From contig NZ_CP026378.1 in assembly GCF_002953215.1 (NCBI RefSeq), positions 1,904,540 to 1,968,539 of the forward strand: a DNA stretch of 64,000 bases. The letters run 5' to 3'. Below, in pieces: positions 56,944 to 64,000 of the stretch. This DNA is from Mixta calida. GTDB taxonomy: Bacteria > Pseudomonadota > Gammaproteobacteria > Enterobacterales > Enterobacteriaceae. Positions within the stretch are counted from its first letter, which is position 1; each line of letters opens with the position of its first letter. The notes under the pieces were generated by a model. The model was not told the DNA's origin. It did not search any database and worked only from the letters and a program-made list of their open reading frames with translations. A program made the position numbers and the translations under genes.

Positions 56944-57449
56944 TTTAGCCTCCTCAGTGACATCGGACTCACTTTGCCTTCCGATTTCTCATGTAACAAT
57001 TTACGCGCCCGGGAAAGACGAGACATGACGGTTCCCAGCGGGATATTCAGTGCCATAGCGGCCTCTTTATAGGTGAGCTCTTCCACGCTCACCAGCAACA
57101 AAACAGCGCGATAGTCGGTCGGCAGCGTAGCAAACAGCGCCAGCGTATCGTCGGCTATTGCCATCGCTTCGACAGAGGGGCCCGGTAGATCTTCGCCGGT
57201 GAAAAAAGCCAGAATCGCGTGGTAGCGTTTTCGTCTGCGTTCCCCGTCAATAAACTGCCGGTAAAGCACAGAAAACAACCAGGCGCGCAAACTCTGGTCA
57301 CGGGTATTTTGCGCCCTGTGGGTCAGGGCTTTCATCAGACAGCTCTGCACCAGGTCGTCGGCGCTGTGCGGATTACGGGTCAGCCACAGTGCAAATCGCT
57401 GCAAATGCGGCATCATCTCCCGGATTTCATCATCAGTCAGATTTGACAC
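56940..57449 (-). CDS. ECF RNA polymerase sigma factor
   Basis: 169 aa. Sigma region 2 (LQRFALWLTRNPHSADDLVQ, SCLMKALTHR, LRAWLFSVLYRQFIDGERRR) and region 4 (LPTDYRAVLLLVSVEELTYK, EAAMALNIPLGTVMSRLSRA, RKLL). Part of a four-gene minus-strand unit with the catalase-type peroxidase, cytochrome b561 and anti-sigma genes, suggesting it controls this oxidative-stress set and itself. Confidence 0.94.
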   Translation of the reverse strand: MSNLTDDEIREMMPHLQRFALWLTRNPHSADDLVQSCLMKALTHRAQNTRDQSLRAWLFSVLYRQFIDGERRRKRYHAILAFFTGEDLPGPSVEAMAIADDTLALFATLPTDYRAVLLLVSVEELTYKEAAMALNIPLGTVMSRLSRARKLLHEKSEGKVSPMSLRRLK

Positions 57450-57458
57450 AGCCGCCTC

Positions 57459-57997
57459 TCAAGGTTTGCGCTGTCCGGTCATACTCTCAAACACACCGTC
57501 ACGCAGTATTAGCGCATGCAGTAATGCCGCCGCCAGATGTCCCATGATGGTCACAAACAGCAGCAGAGCGACGAGAGAATGCAGCGGACGTAACAGAGCA
57601 TAGACATCATTATTAACCGGTAACAGTGGCGGTAAAACAATTCCAGCACCGATGGTGATCGGATAGCCTGCCGCCGACAGCATCGCCCAGCCAATCAGCG
57701 GCTGAGCCAGCATCAGCGCATACAGTATCCAGTGTGAGAGATGCGCCAGCCCGCGCTGCCAGCCGGGAATCGAGCGGGGCAAGGGGGCGTTGCGGTAAAG
57801 AAGCGTAACCATAAACGCACTAACACCAGCAGCAATATCATCAGCCCGAGTGGTTTATGCAGAGAGACCAGCAACGCATGCAGTGACGACACAGTGGAAA
57901 CCATCGCAACGCCAATAAACAGCATAGCCAGTATGGCGGTAGCCATTAGCCAGTGCAGCACGCGCAGCGCGGGATGAAAATGCGTAACCTGTTTCAT
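57459..57997 (-). CDS. Cytochrome b561, apparent one-base frameshift
   Basis: Two overlapping frames together make one b561 of about 180 aa. The first (from ATG 57997) gives HFHPALRVLHWLMATAILAM, VSLHKPLGLMILLLVLVRLW then leaves the family at TATPPC; the second supplies YRNAPLPRSIPGWQRGLAHL, SHWILYALMLAQPLIGWAML and LRPLHSLVALLLFVTIMGHL. Joining them near 57797 needs one extra base, most simply in the TTT run of CGCTTCTTTACC. The conserved His ligands are spread over both parts. Inner-membrane electron carrier, start overlapping the catalase-type gene stop. Confidence 0.85.
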
Positions 57998-59052
57998 AAT
58001 GAGTGCCCTGACTGTTCAGACTGCTCGCGGGTGCGAAGATTGTAAGATTTGGCATAGGCAGCCGATCGCGCATTAAGGAGCGGATCGCTGGAAGCGGCTA
58101 TGCCATCCGGCAGAATCAACGGATCGTAATTAATGTCATTACAGGCTCCCTGCTGTTGCGGCATGGCGCGAGTGACTGTCAGCGTTCCGGCATTAATCGT
58201 CTGCCGATCGGCGGGCCAGACTTTGGAGGCGTCGTTCTCTGGATCGCCCGCTCCGGCTACCGTGATAATCAAATCCCATCTAAGCGGCGCGCTGGCGAGG
58301 CGTTGCTGCAAATCTTCCTGCAAAAACTGTTTATCCGTTCGCTGCGCCGCGGTTATCGGCTGACGCGGCATTCGCGGCACCATGCTCCAGCGGACCAGAT
58401 GTTTATTATTCGCTTTATCGACAAAGAAGAAGGCGTTAAGGCTATTAAACTGGTCACTTCCCCAACTGGAGGAGGGAACATAATGCTTTAACCAGCTCAG
58501 GAAGGGGACAATTTCTGGATGCTTATCAATAAGGTTTTTTATATTTTCTGGCCTGGGTTTTCCGGTTGCGGGATCGGGTCGTGAAGCGACCTGCTGGTCG
58601 TAAAATCCCTGCACCGTCGCTACCGGAAAAAACGGAATGGCATTCATCCCGGTACGCCATTGTTCTCCATCTGCTAACTGGAACAGTAGCGCCATACTGC
58701 GAACAGGAACGGCATAATCGGGCGCATCTGCATTACCGCCGGCAAACGCCAGTCGTCCTGTCACCGGGGTCGTCATCCCCTGAGCAAAAAGCGCTGCGTG
58801 GGAAATCGCGCTGGCGTTGCCACTGGAAATAAAATTGCCCACCACACATACCCCTTTGGCATGGTTACGACGGTAACCAGGATGTTTTCCGCCGGATTGC
58901 TCCAGCGTGACAATCAGCTTATCGGCGGAGAGACGTTGCGGGGTCAGCCATCCTCCTGCCCATAAAATCAGGAAGGTGAGTGACAGCGGAACGGCGGCAA
59001 TCAGTGAAAGGCGCGTCAGTTTCTGCCTGAGTAAAAGAGAAGAATGCGGCAT
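57994..59052 (-). CDS. Catalase-family periplasmic peroxidase (SrpA-like)
   Basis: 352 aa. N-terminal membrane signal (LIAAVPLSLTFLILWAGGWL), then a minimal catalase fold: KGVCVVGNFISSGNASAIS, FAGGNADAPDYAVPVRSMAL, FPVATVQGFYDQQ, SWGSDQFNSLNAFFFVDKAN, and the heme-ligand region SDPLLNARSAAYAKSYNLR near the C-terminus. Such proteins are periplasmic peroxidases paired with a b561 cytochrome, as here (ATGA overlap). First gene of the oxidative-stress unit. Confidence 0.92.
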   Translation of the reverse strand: MPHSSLLLRQKLTRLSLIAAVPLSLTFLILWAGGWLTPQRLSADKLIVTLEQSGGKHPGYRRNHAKGVCVVGNFISSGNASAISHAALFAQGMTTPVTGRLAFAGGNADAPDYAVPVRSMALLFQLADGEQWRTGMNAIPFFPVATVQGFYDQQVASRPDPATGKPRPENIKNLIDKHPEIVPFLSWLKHYVPSSSWGSDQFNSLNAFFFVDKANNKHLVRWSMVPRMPRQPITAAQRTDKQFLQEDLQQRLASAPLRWDLIITVAGAGDPENDASKVWPADRQTINAGTLTVTRAMPQQQGACNDINYDPLILPDGIAASSDPLLNARSAAYAKSYNLRTREQSEQSGHSL

Positions 59053-59177
59053 GTTAAAGGCTCATCTGTGTGCTAAGAATGCATAAGACGAACCACAGGA
59101 AGAGTTATTCCCGTCGCCAGATAATTTTTTTGCGCTATTTTGCGCGGGCTGCGTTTTAGTGCTGAGGTGTCTGTTAA

Positions 59178-59408
59178 ACCCGTGACGATTCACGTTACGG
59201 TAAATGTGTTACCAATGCGGTAGGCCAGCCTTTCAACATCACCTGGAAAGATTTGGCAGCGTGTAAACGTTGGAAGTCGGATGTGATGCGACGCAAGCTG
59301 CTTTTGCACATGTTACAGAGACTGGAAAGTCAGGCTGTATACGATTACGTTACCAGCCATAAGGGCGTTTGTGCGCTAGAGCATGATGGATTTGTTTCTT
59401 ATGAATAG
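59178..59408 (+). pseudogene. Coding-like remnant without start codon
   Basis: Within an 818-bp gap (59053-59871), an open frame with protein-like composition reads DSRYGKCVTNAVGQPFNITW, KDLAACKRWKSDVMRRKLLL, YVTSHKGVCALEHDGF and stops at TAG 59406. No start codon or ribosome site precedes it, so it is probably the C-terminal end of a lost gene; I cannot name the family. The rest of the gap is AT-rich and holds only the leader of the next gene. Confidence 0.4.
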
Positions 59409-59871
59409 ATCACTGACTGGTCCCATCCATACCTTTTGATTGAGAAAAAGCATTAAGGGGAGCCACTCAGTCAATTACAGCTTATCCGGGTTGATAAACT
59501 AGACGGGACATTTAGCTCTTTCATGATGTGCATAGCCAGCAGGTGATCCTGGCCTACTTCAGCGAGAAACTAGCTTTTAATTTATATTTTTTCAGCTGGT
59601 TACATTCAGTAATCTACTACATTTCCTCATTATCAGCTTCTCCGCAGCAAAATCGCCCACAGCTGCACCCAAAAGAAATTGTCACTATTATTAGCCGAGA
59701 GGTACTGGCTGTGGGCTGGAAAGCGTTAAGAGGGCGACGAACCACAATATATACCCCTTTTGTTACTTTGATACGATTGCTCAAAATGGGTGGGACACTA
59801 AGATCGTTGATATGACTGTATGTTACATTCTTACTTTTGTTACCGTTGAAAACATCAAGTAGGAGAGCTAA

Positions 59872-60579
59872 ATGGATTGGCCAAAGGAGTACAGCAAGAC
59901 GACTCAAGCGGTAAGAGATGCGGCGTATAAACGCTACTATGTTGAAGCAATCACCCGGTCGGTTCTGCTACCGGGACAGGCGAAAACCGCTTATCACGAT
60001 GGACTAATAACGACGGATTATTATCTTTTCCTGTTTACCAGCAGGGAGAATCCGAAGCTTAAAGGGTATTTTACCTGTGGCTTGTACGCTGCAAAGGGGT
60101 GGTTCGATTTGAATGGACAGCGACCTGAGGAAATTCCATCATACAACCCCCTTACGGGCGAGTCCTCTGGTGGTAGTAAAAAGAGTGGCTGCGGGATTAC
60201 TAAACCGCTGAAAGCTGAATCAGATCCAAGAATGAAACGTCTTATCAGGGTACTCCAGACGTTCATTTCTCTGACGGACGATGAGAAAAGGAAAATCAAA
60301 GGCGAATCAACCACACTGACTATCCTACAGAAGCTCATAAAAGCGTCAAAAGATGCTCCCAGCACGTCAAATATCAGAGCGGTAAATACCACTCTGTACA
60401 AAGCGCTCAAAGATGGTCGTCATGGTGGTGCTCGTACATTCACTCAACTAGTTGAGCATTACGAGGTCCTTCTTAGTGTGACTTTCAAGAAGATATCTAT
60501 TGATGATTTCAATCAGGAGATCGACGATACCCGCAACAAGTCAGCGACATATCCGTATATCCCTTTGGCTTCATTCTGA
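59872..60579 (+). CDS. Unknown accessory protein
   Basis: 235 aa with AGGAG upstream. Soluble, basic and helical; N-terminus MDWPKEYSKTTQAVRDAAYK, a middle Gly/Ser linker near residue 100 (GESSGGSKKSGCG) and a helical C-terminus. GC content is lower than the flanks and codon use differs, suggesting transfer. No known domain is recognised; the neighbours do not help. Confidence 0.65.
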   Translation: MDWPKEYSKTTQAVRDAAYKRYYVEAITRSVLLPGQAKTAYHDGLITTDYYLFLFTSRENPKLKGYFTCGLYAAKGWFDLNGQRPEEIPSYNPLTGESSGGSKKSGCGITKPLKAESDPRMKRLIRVLQTFISLTDDEKRKIKGESTTLTILQKLIKASKDAPSTSNIRAVNTTLYKALKDGRHGGARTFTQLVEHYEVLLSVTFKKISIDDFNQEIDDTRNKSATYPYIPLASF

Positions 60580-60659
60580 AATGAAGGGCTACGGCCCTGT
60601 CTGCTATTGGCCCATCGATCAAGCGCAGTGGGCGAAAGCTCTGCTAGGAGCGAGGGGCA

Positions 60660-60732
60660 GGGCACCGCTTCTGGTACGAAGCGGCCGAAGTCACTGAGCA
60701 GAAGGTCCGCTGTGAGCGAAAAGCGGACGTTT
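60660..60732. repeat. Dispersed palindromic repeat, copy 1
   Basis: Two hairpins: a degenerate ACCGCTTCTGGTACGAAGCGG and GGTCCGCTGTGAGCGAAAAG followed by CGGAC. Related copies lie at 61832 and 62543. Confidence 0.8.
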
Positions 60733-60789
60733 AGCTCATGGCGTTTGAGTATGCCCATTACATCAAACATAACACCCCGGCAACGAAAT

Positions 60790-61308
60790 CTATCTCGAAC
60801 GTTCTTGGGCATTCAGCGCCAGTCGTAGATGATGCTCTATAAAGTTCGCTTTAAGCGCGCTATAGCGATGAACATCGTTTTTACTGAGTAATGCTGCCGA
60901 GAGTTTTATCTCAGCATACTCCCCAGCAATGACTCTGTTTTTTCTTAGGTAATCACGGAAAGCAAGATGTCTTACTACCTGCATATCACCAACAGCAAAC
61001 GCATGCACTTGATGACTACGCTGATCACCGCCCTTAATGAAATATCTACGTCCCGAAATCCCGTTCTCACCGCGAGCAATATACCCGGCGTGGTTCATTG
61101 CAGAGTTGTATCTATCCAGTTCATTAATGTCGGAGACTTCCAGCAGTATGTCGATTACGGGTTTTGCTGAAAGACCAGGCACAGATGTACTGCCAATATG
61201 ATGGATGCTTTTAGCCACTCCACCGAGCAATGTCTTTAACAATAAACTTTCAGCTTCAAACATCTCAGGCCATTTATCATCGTATGGCACAACAATAATT
61301 GTCCGCAT
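60790..61308 (-). CDS. GrpB family protein (UPF0157)
   Basis: 172 aa from the ATG at 61308 (GAGG upstream). GrpB pattern: VVPYDDKWPEMFEAESLLLK, HHIGSTSVPGLSAKPVIDIL, FAVGDMQVVRHLAFRDYL. These belong to the nucleotidyltransferase-like fold with GS...D residues visible in IGSTSVPG and KPVIDI; the biological role is unclear. Accessory gene in an AT-richer region. Confidence 0.92.
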   Translation of the reverse strand: MRTIIVVPYDDKWPEMFEAESLLLKTLLGGVAKSIHHIGSTSVPGLSAKPVIDILLEVSDINELDRYNSAMNHAGYIARGENGISGRRYFIKGGDQRSHQVHAFAVGDMQVVRHLAFRDYLRKNRVIAGEYAEIKLSAALLSKNDVHRYSALKANFIEHHLRLALNAQERSR

Positions 61309-61419
61309 ATACACCTCTTCCTTAGCCCTGAGTATTTAACATTAGATTTCGCTCACGAATCCCACATCAATCCTCACTATGTTATGTTTAAAACCCTTCC
61401 AGAACATATAGGTAGAAAC

Positions 61420-61731
61420 ATGATTGTAAGAACATGGCACGGATGCGTACCAGTCAAGCATGCAGAAGGCTTTGCAAACCATTTACAAAAAACCGGTGTT
61501 GAACATTCAGAGAGGACACCGGGAAATCTGGGGACATATGTACGCAGAGAGACGCAGGGTGATTGGGAGCATTTCTTCCTGGCAACTTACTGGAAAGATC
61601 TTGAGGCAGTGAAAGCATTCGCAGGCGAACAGTACCAGATTGCAATTACCTATCCGGATGACGAGCAATTTCAGCTGCTATCCGATCCTTACGTCTTCCA
61701 GCATAACGTCCAAACCGTATCCCCTTTATAG
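61420..61731 (+). CDS. Antibiotic biosynthesis monooxygenase-type (ABM) protein
   Basis: 103 aa from the ATG at 61420 (AGG upstream). Ferredoxin-like ABM pattern: MIVRTWHGCVPVKHAEGFANHL, RRETQGDWEHFFLATYWKDL, EAVKAFAGEQYQIAI. Small cytosolic protein of the heme/aromatic-ring oxygenase-like superfamily; substrate unknown. Confidence 0.85.
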   Translation: MIVRTWHGCVPVKHAEGFANHLQKTGVEHSERTPGNLGTYVRRETQGDWEHFFLATYWKDLEAVKAFAGEQYQIAITYPDDEQFQLLSDPYVFQHNVQTVSPL

Positions 61732-61831
61732 TAATTTGCTGGCTGATGCCATGAGGCGGCCTCTTCCCTTTTGGGGGAGCCCGGTACTCATATCTTACAT
61801 AACAGTGTGGGTGCCTACAGTTGATATGAAC

Positions 61832-61891
61832 GTCCGCTTTTGGCACAAAGCGGACAATTGCGAAGGTCCGCTTTGAGCGAAAAGCGGACCA
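61832..61891. repeat. Dispersed palindromic repeat, copy 2
   Basis: Complete composite: GTCCGCTTTTGGCACAAAGC followed by GGAC, 8-bp spacer, then GGTCCGCTTTGAGCGAAAAG followed by CGGACC. Confidence 0.85.
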
Positions 61892-61911
61892 TATGACCGT
61901 TATTACAACGC

Positions 61912-62427
61912 TCAACCCTCAAATTTCAACCACATTGCTACGCGCCGCGTTGGAATGAAACCTCTCTCCATTTCCTCTGCTTTCTGTCTTATCAGATGCA
62001 GTGGACACGAAGGGCCTTCAACAATTTCAAAACCCAGCCTGGCGTAAAATCTGGCATTGAAGGCCGCTATATTATCTGTGGTGAGTGTGGCGCCAGCCAG
62101 ACCGCGTTGCTGCGCGGATGAGAGCAGAGTCTGCATCAATAATCTCCCGATGCCACGGCGCTGCCAGTGTGGATGCACATCCATTTCAGCAATGTGCAAC
62201 CATATATCCTGGAATTTGCCCGCGATAAACCCTACGGGTTGAGAATCTGGCGCAAAGGCGGCAAGCAGCAGACCGTCGCGGCTGAAAACACAAAATTCTT
62301 CCAGACTATTTGCGACAGCCTGACCTGTTACCGCACCCGCTTCACGCAATGTTTCAAAAGCAGCCAACTCAATGGCGCGCAGATCGGCAAAATGTTCAGG
62401 CTGTGCAGCGCTGATAGTGATGTCCAA
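61912..62427 (-). CDS. GNAT-family N-acetyltransferase
   Basis: 171 aa, TTG start with GGGAGA 8 nt upstream. Acetyl-CoA loop in HPHWQRRGIGRLLMQTLLSS, preceded by VGFIAGKFQDIWLHIAEMDV and followed by FNARFYARLGFEIVE. Substrate unknown. Accessory region. Confidence 0.9.
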   Translation of the reverse strand: MDITISAAQPEHFADLRAIELAAFETLREAGAVTGQAVANSLEEFCVFSRDGLLLAAFAPDSQPVGFIAGKFQDIWLHIAEMDVHPHWQRRGIGRLLMQTLLSSAQQRGLAGATLTTDNIAAFNARFYARLGFEIVEGPSCPLHLIRQKAEEMERGFIPTRRVAMWLKFEG

Positions 62428-62542
62428 CTGTACGTTCTCCCTGTGCTTTATCCATTCAAACAGCCCATCATAACTGGCCTCTTTGTATAACGGAAAATTG
62501 TGTTGCTGGCACGATGCGGCCAGACAGAAGGAAGGCAGGGCA

Positions 62543-62571
62543 AAGCCCGCTTTGAGCGAAAAGCGGACATT
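62543..62571. repeat. Dispersed palindromic repeat, copy 3
   Basis: Second hairpin only: GCCCGCTTTGAGCGAAAAGC followed by GGAC. The 485-bp gap around it (62428-62913) has no credible gene. Confidence 0.8.
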
Positions 62572-62913
62572 ATTGTTAGGGCTGGATAGTCGCGGAATGT
62601 CGTACCCTTTATTATCTCACTGCGTCGAACAATACAGCTACATAATGAGGTGCCAACGTCAGGCAGTTTTTCTCAATGATCTGCCGACAGGCTCGCCATA
62701 ATAACTAGTAAAAAAATTAACAGGTTACTTTAGTTATACTGCCTTTTCTCTGGCCGATAATATCAGTATCGTTATCTTTACTCACAGGGAGCAATTATAT
62801 CAGGCAAATTATTTAAAAGCCTGCGCCTGTTTAGGAAGCCAGGTTACCGGTATTACCTAAGGTGCCAGCTGTAGAGCTATGGCCGGACAGTACGTTATCC
62901 GCCGCTATTAGCT

Positions 62914-63771
62914 TCAGCGAAAACCTGTAGGCTCAACTCCATAACGCTCCGTAAACTGCCTGCTAAAGCTCGCTGCAGAGTTGTATCCCACCCGTGCGGC
63001 GATAGTTTTTACCGGCAACTCCGACGTCATCAGCAGCCTGAGCGCTGCACCAATACGTGCATCCGCAATGACTGAACGCAGGCTAGTAGATTCGCTCGCA
63101 AGATGGCGGCGAAGCGTTGGTCCACTGAGACCCGTAATTTCCTCTATTTCCGCAGCGGTCCATGAATGACCCGGTTTTTCGGCTACCATCTGGCGGATCT
63201 TCATGGCCAGGCTGGGCTGCCTGGCACGCAATAATGCATGGTGTCCCATGGCATACAGCCACAGCACAACCTCAACCATTGCATGCAGGGAGAGCGGCCG
63301 CTTTCCTTCACGCATAGCCTGAGTCCATCTGGTCAGAGGGGAAAGCAGTGACGACACTGAAACAGCTGCAATACTGCCAGTATCCTGTGGGGGCGGAGCC
63401 GACAGCAGCAATCTTGCTGCTTCAAGCTGCTCTTCGGTAAGAACCACGCTCAGGGCAACGAATTCACCGCTTTGATCAGACGGCGCATATTCGATATCAA
63501 TACTGCGTGCATTGGGGATAACAAGGATCTCACCGGGAAGCACGCTGCGCCATTCGTCGTTTTCACGGTAACGAAATTCCCCCTCAAGTGGGAAGGAAAG
63601 GGTAGCGCCTTCTACTTCGAATTTTTTTACCTGATGCGTCTGCTCCGCTCTCAGGCAGTCACAGGGTAATGGAAAGTGTGAACGTGCCAGAGTAAGAAGC
63701 TCGGCAAGTAGGTCATCTACAGGAGAGTCTGATAATTTTACAGTTTGCATGCTCATCGGGAAGATATTCAA
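62914..63771 (-). CDS. AraC-family transcriptional regulator
   Basis: 285 aa from a TTG at 63771 with GAGG 5 nt upstream; ATGs follow shortly after. N-terminal cupin-like AraC sensor (EGATLSFPLEGEFRYRENDEW, VLPGEILVIPNARSIDIEYA) and two C-terminal HTH units (WTAAEIEEITGLSGPTLRRH, VKTIAARVGYNSAASFSRQF). It may regulate the downstream EamA transporter, which is on the same strand just upstream. Confidence 0.9.
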   Translation of the reverse strand: MNIFPMSMQTVKLSDSPVDDLLAELLTLARSHFPLPCDCLRAEQTHQVKKFEVEGATLSFPLEGEFRYRENDEWRSVLPGEILVIPNARSIDIEYAPSDQSGEFVALSVVLTEEQLEAARLLLSAPPPQDTGSIAAVSVSSLLSPLTRWTQAMREGKRPLSLHAMVEVVLWLYAMGHHALLRARQPSLAMKIRQMVAEKPGHSWTAAEIEEITGLSGPTLRRHLASESTSLRSVIADARIGAALRLLMTSELPVKTIAARVGYNSAASFSRQFTERYGVEPTGFR

Positions 63772-63828
63772 TTTTGCCTCAATTTTAAGCCGCCATATGG
63801 AAAAGCATAGAGCGGCTGGTGCGATTGC

Positions 63829-64000
63829 CTATTCCCGGATGACAAAAACCAGTCCGACAACGGTTACAGCCATGCCTGTCAGCATAGGTAACGTAATAGC
63901 TTCCCCAAACAGCAGCCAGGCTTCAGCCGCAGTCAGTACGGGTACCAGGTAAAAATAGGTCGCCACTTTTGTTGCTTCACCACTACGAATCATAAATATA
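63829..64000 (-). CDS. EamA-family transporter, C-terminal end (cut by window edge)
   Basis: 57 codons to the stop at 63829: KVATYFYLVPVLTAAEAWLL, FGEAITLPMLTGMAVTVVGL and VFVIRE, the last two helices of a DMT/EamA transporter. Most of the gene lies beyond the window. Confidence 0.82.
   Translation of the reverse strand, partial: IFMIRSGEATKVATYFYLVPVLTAAEAWLLFGEAITLPMLTGMAVTVVGLVFVIRE

Noticed and set aside
62755..62762. GCCGATAA as a fourth FliA promoter
   Set aside because: The sequence 15 bp upstream is TTAT, not TAAA, and no gene starts downstream.

Overview
The window looks like chromosomal DNA of an enterobacterium, most likely of the Erwiniaceae (Pantoea/Mixta/Erwinia type). It is GC-rich and carries E. 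coli-like gene blocks (ldcA-emtA-ycgR, ytfH/qorB, ghrA-ycdX-ycdY, treA, ygaU, a serW-type tRNA-Ser). The genus is an inference; no rRNA or other species marker is present.

Layout. 1-13.9 kb: a GlxA-type regulator (cut by the window edge), a metallo-beta-lactamase-fold hydrolase, YceI, a serralysin-like RTX protease, the LysM/BON protein YgaU/Kbp, a zinc alcohol dehydrogenase with an SRPBCC partner, an EAL phosphodiesterase and a cysteine-rich copper-storage-type protein. 13.9-24 kb: LdcA, EmtA, an MscS channel, YcgR, two stress-type small membrane proteins, QorR/QorB, a TonB receptor with a Fur box, and TreA. 24.25-25.2 kb: a complete IS1 and tRNA-Ser(GGA). 25.4-40.6 kb: a POT transporter, ghrA-ycdX-ycdY, a CoA transferase, two further metabolic groups, a chemoreceptor, a LysR/SDR pair and an Ail/OmpX protein. 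41.2-53.3 kb: a broken contact-dependent inhibition (CDI) locus with four VENN-type toxin ends and three small membrane immunity proteins. It is interrupted by a helicase fragment, tyrosine recombinase and RelE/ParE-type toxin-antitoxin module. 53.4-59 kb: conserved small genes and a sigma/anti-sigma/cytochrome b561/catalase module. 59-64 kb: an AT-richer accessory tail with a dispersed palindromic repeat.

How the genes fit together. Three genes on c-di-GMP and motility (the EAL protein, YcgR and the chemoreceptor) each have a TAAA-N15-GCCGATA(A/T) sigma-28 promoter, so they should switch on with flagella; ycdX and ycdY add to the motility theme. The CDI locus is a relic: cdiB is fused in frame to the middle of cdiA by a deletion, and cdiA is frameshifted further on. 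Its toxin/immunity cassettes persist, however, and one orphan toxin has acquired its own promoter, ribosome binding site and export signal. This is the most novel-looking element of the window.

Caution on sequence quality. Four loci (serralysin C-terminus, tRNA-Ser, cdiA, cytochrome b561) each look one base short, at or beside a homopolymer. This pattern suggests uncorrected sequencing indels, so the apparent pseudogenes should be checked against raw reads.
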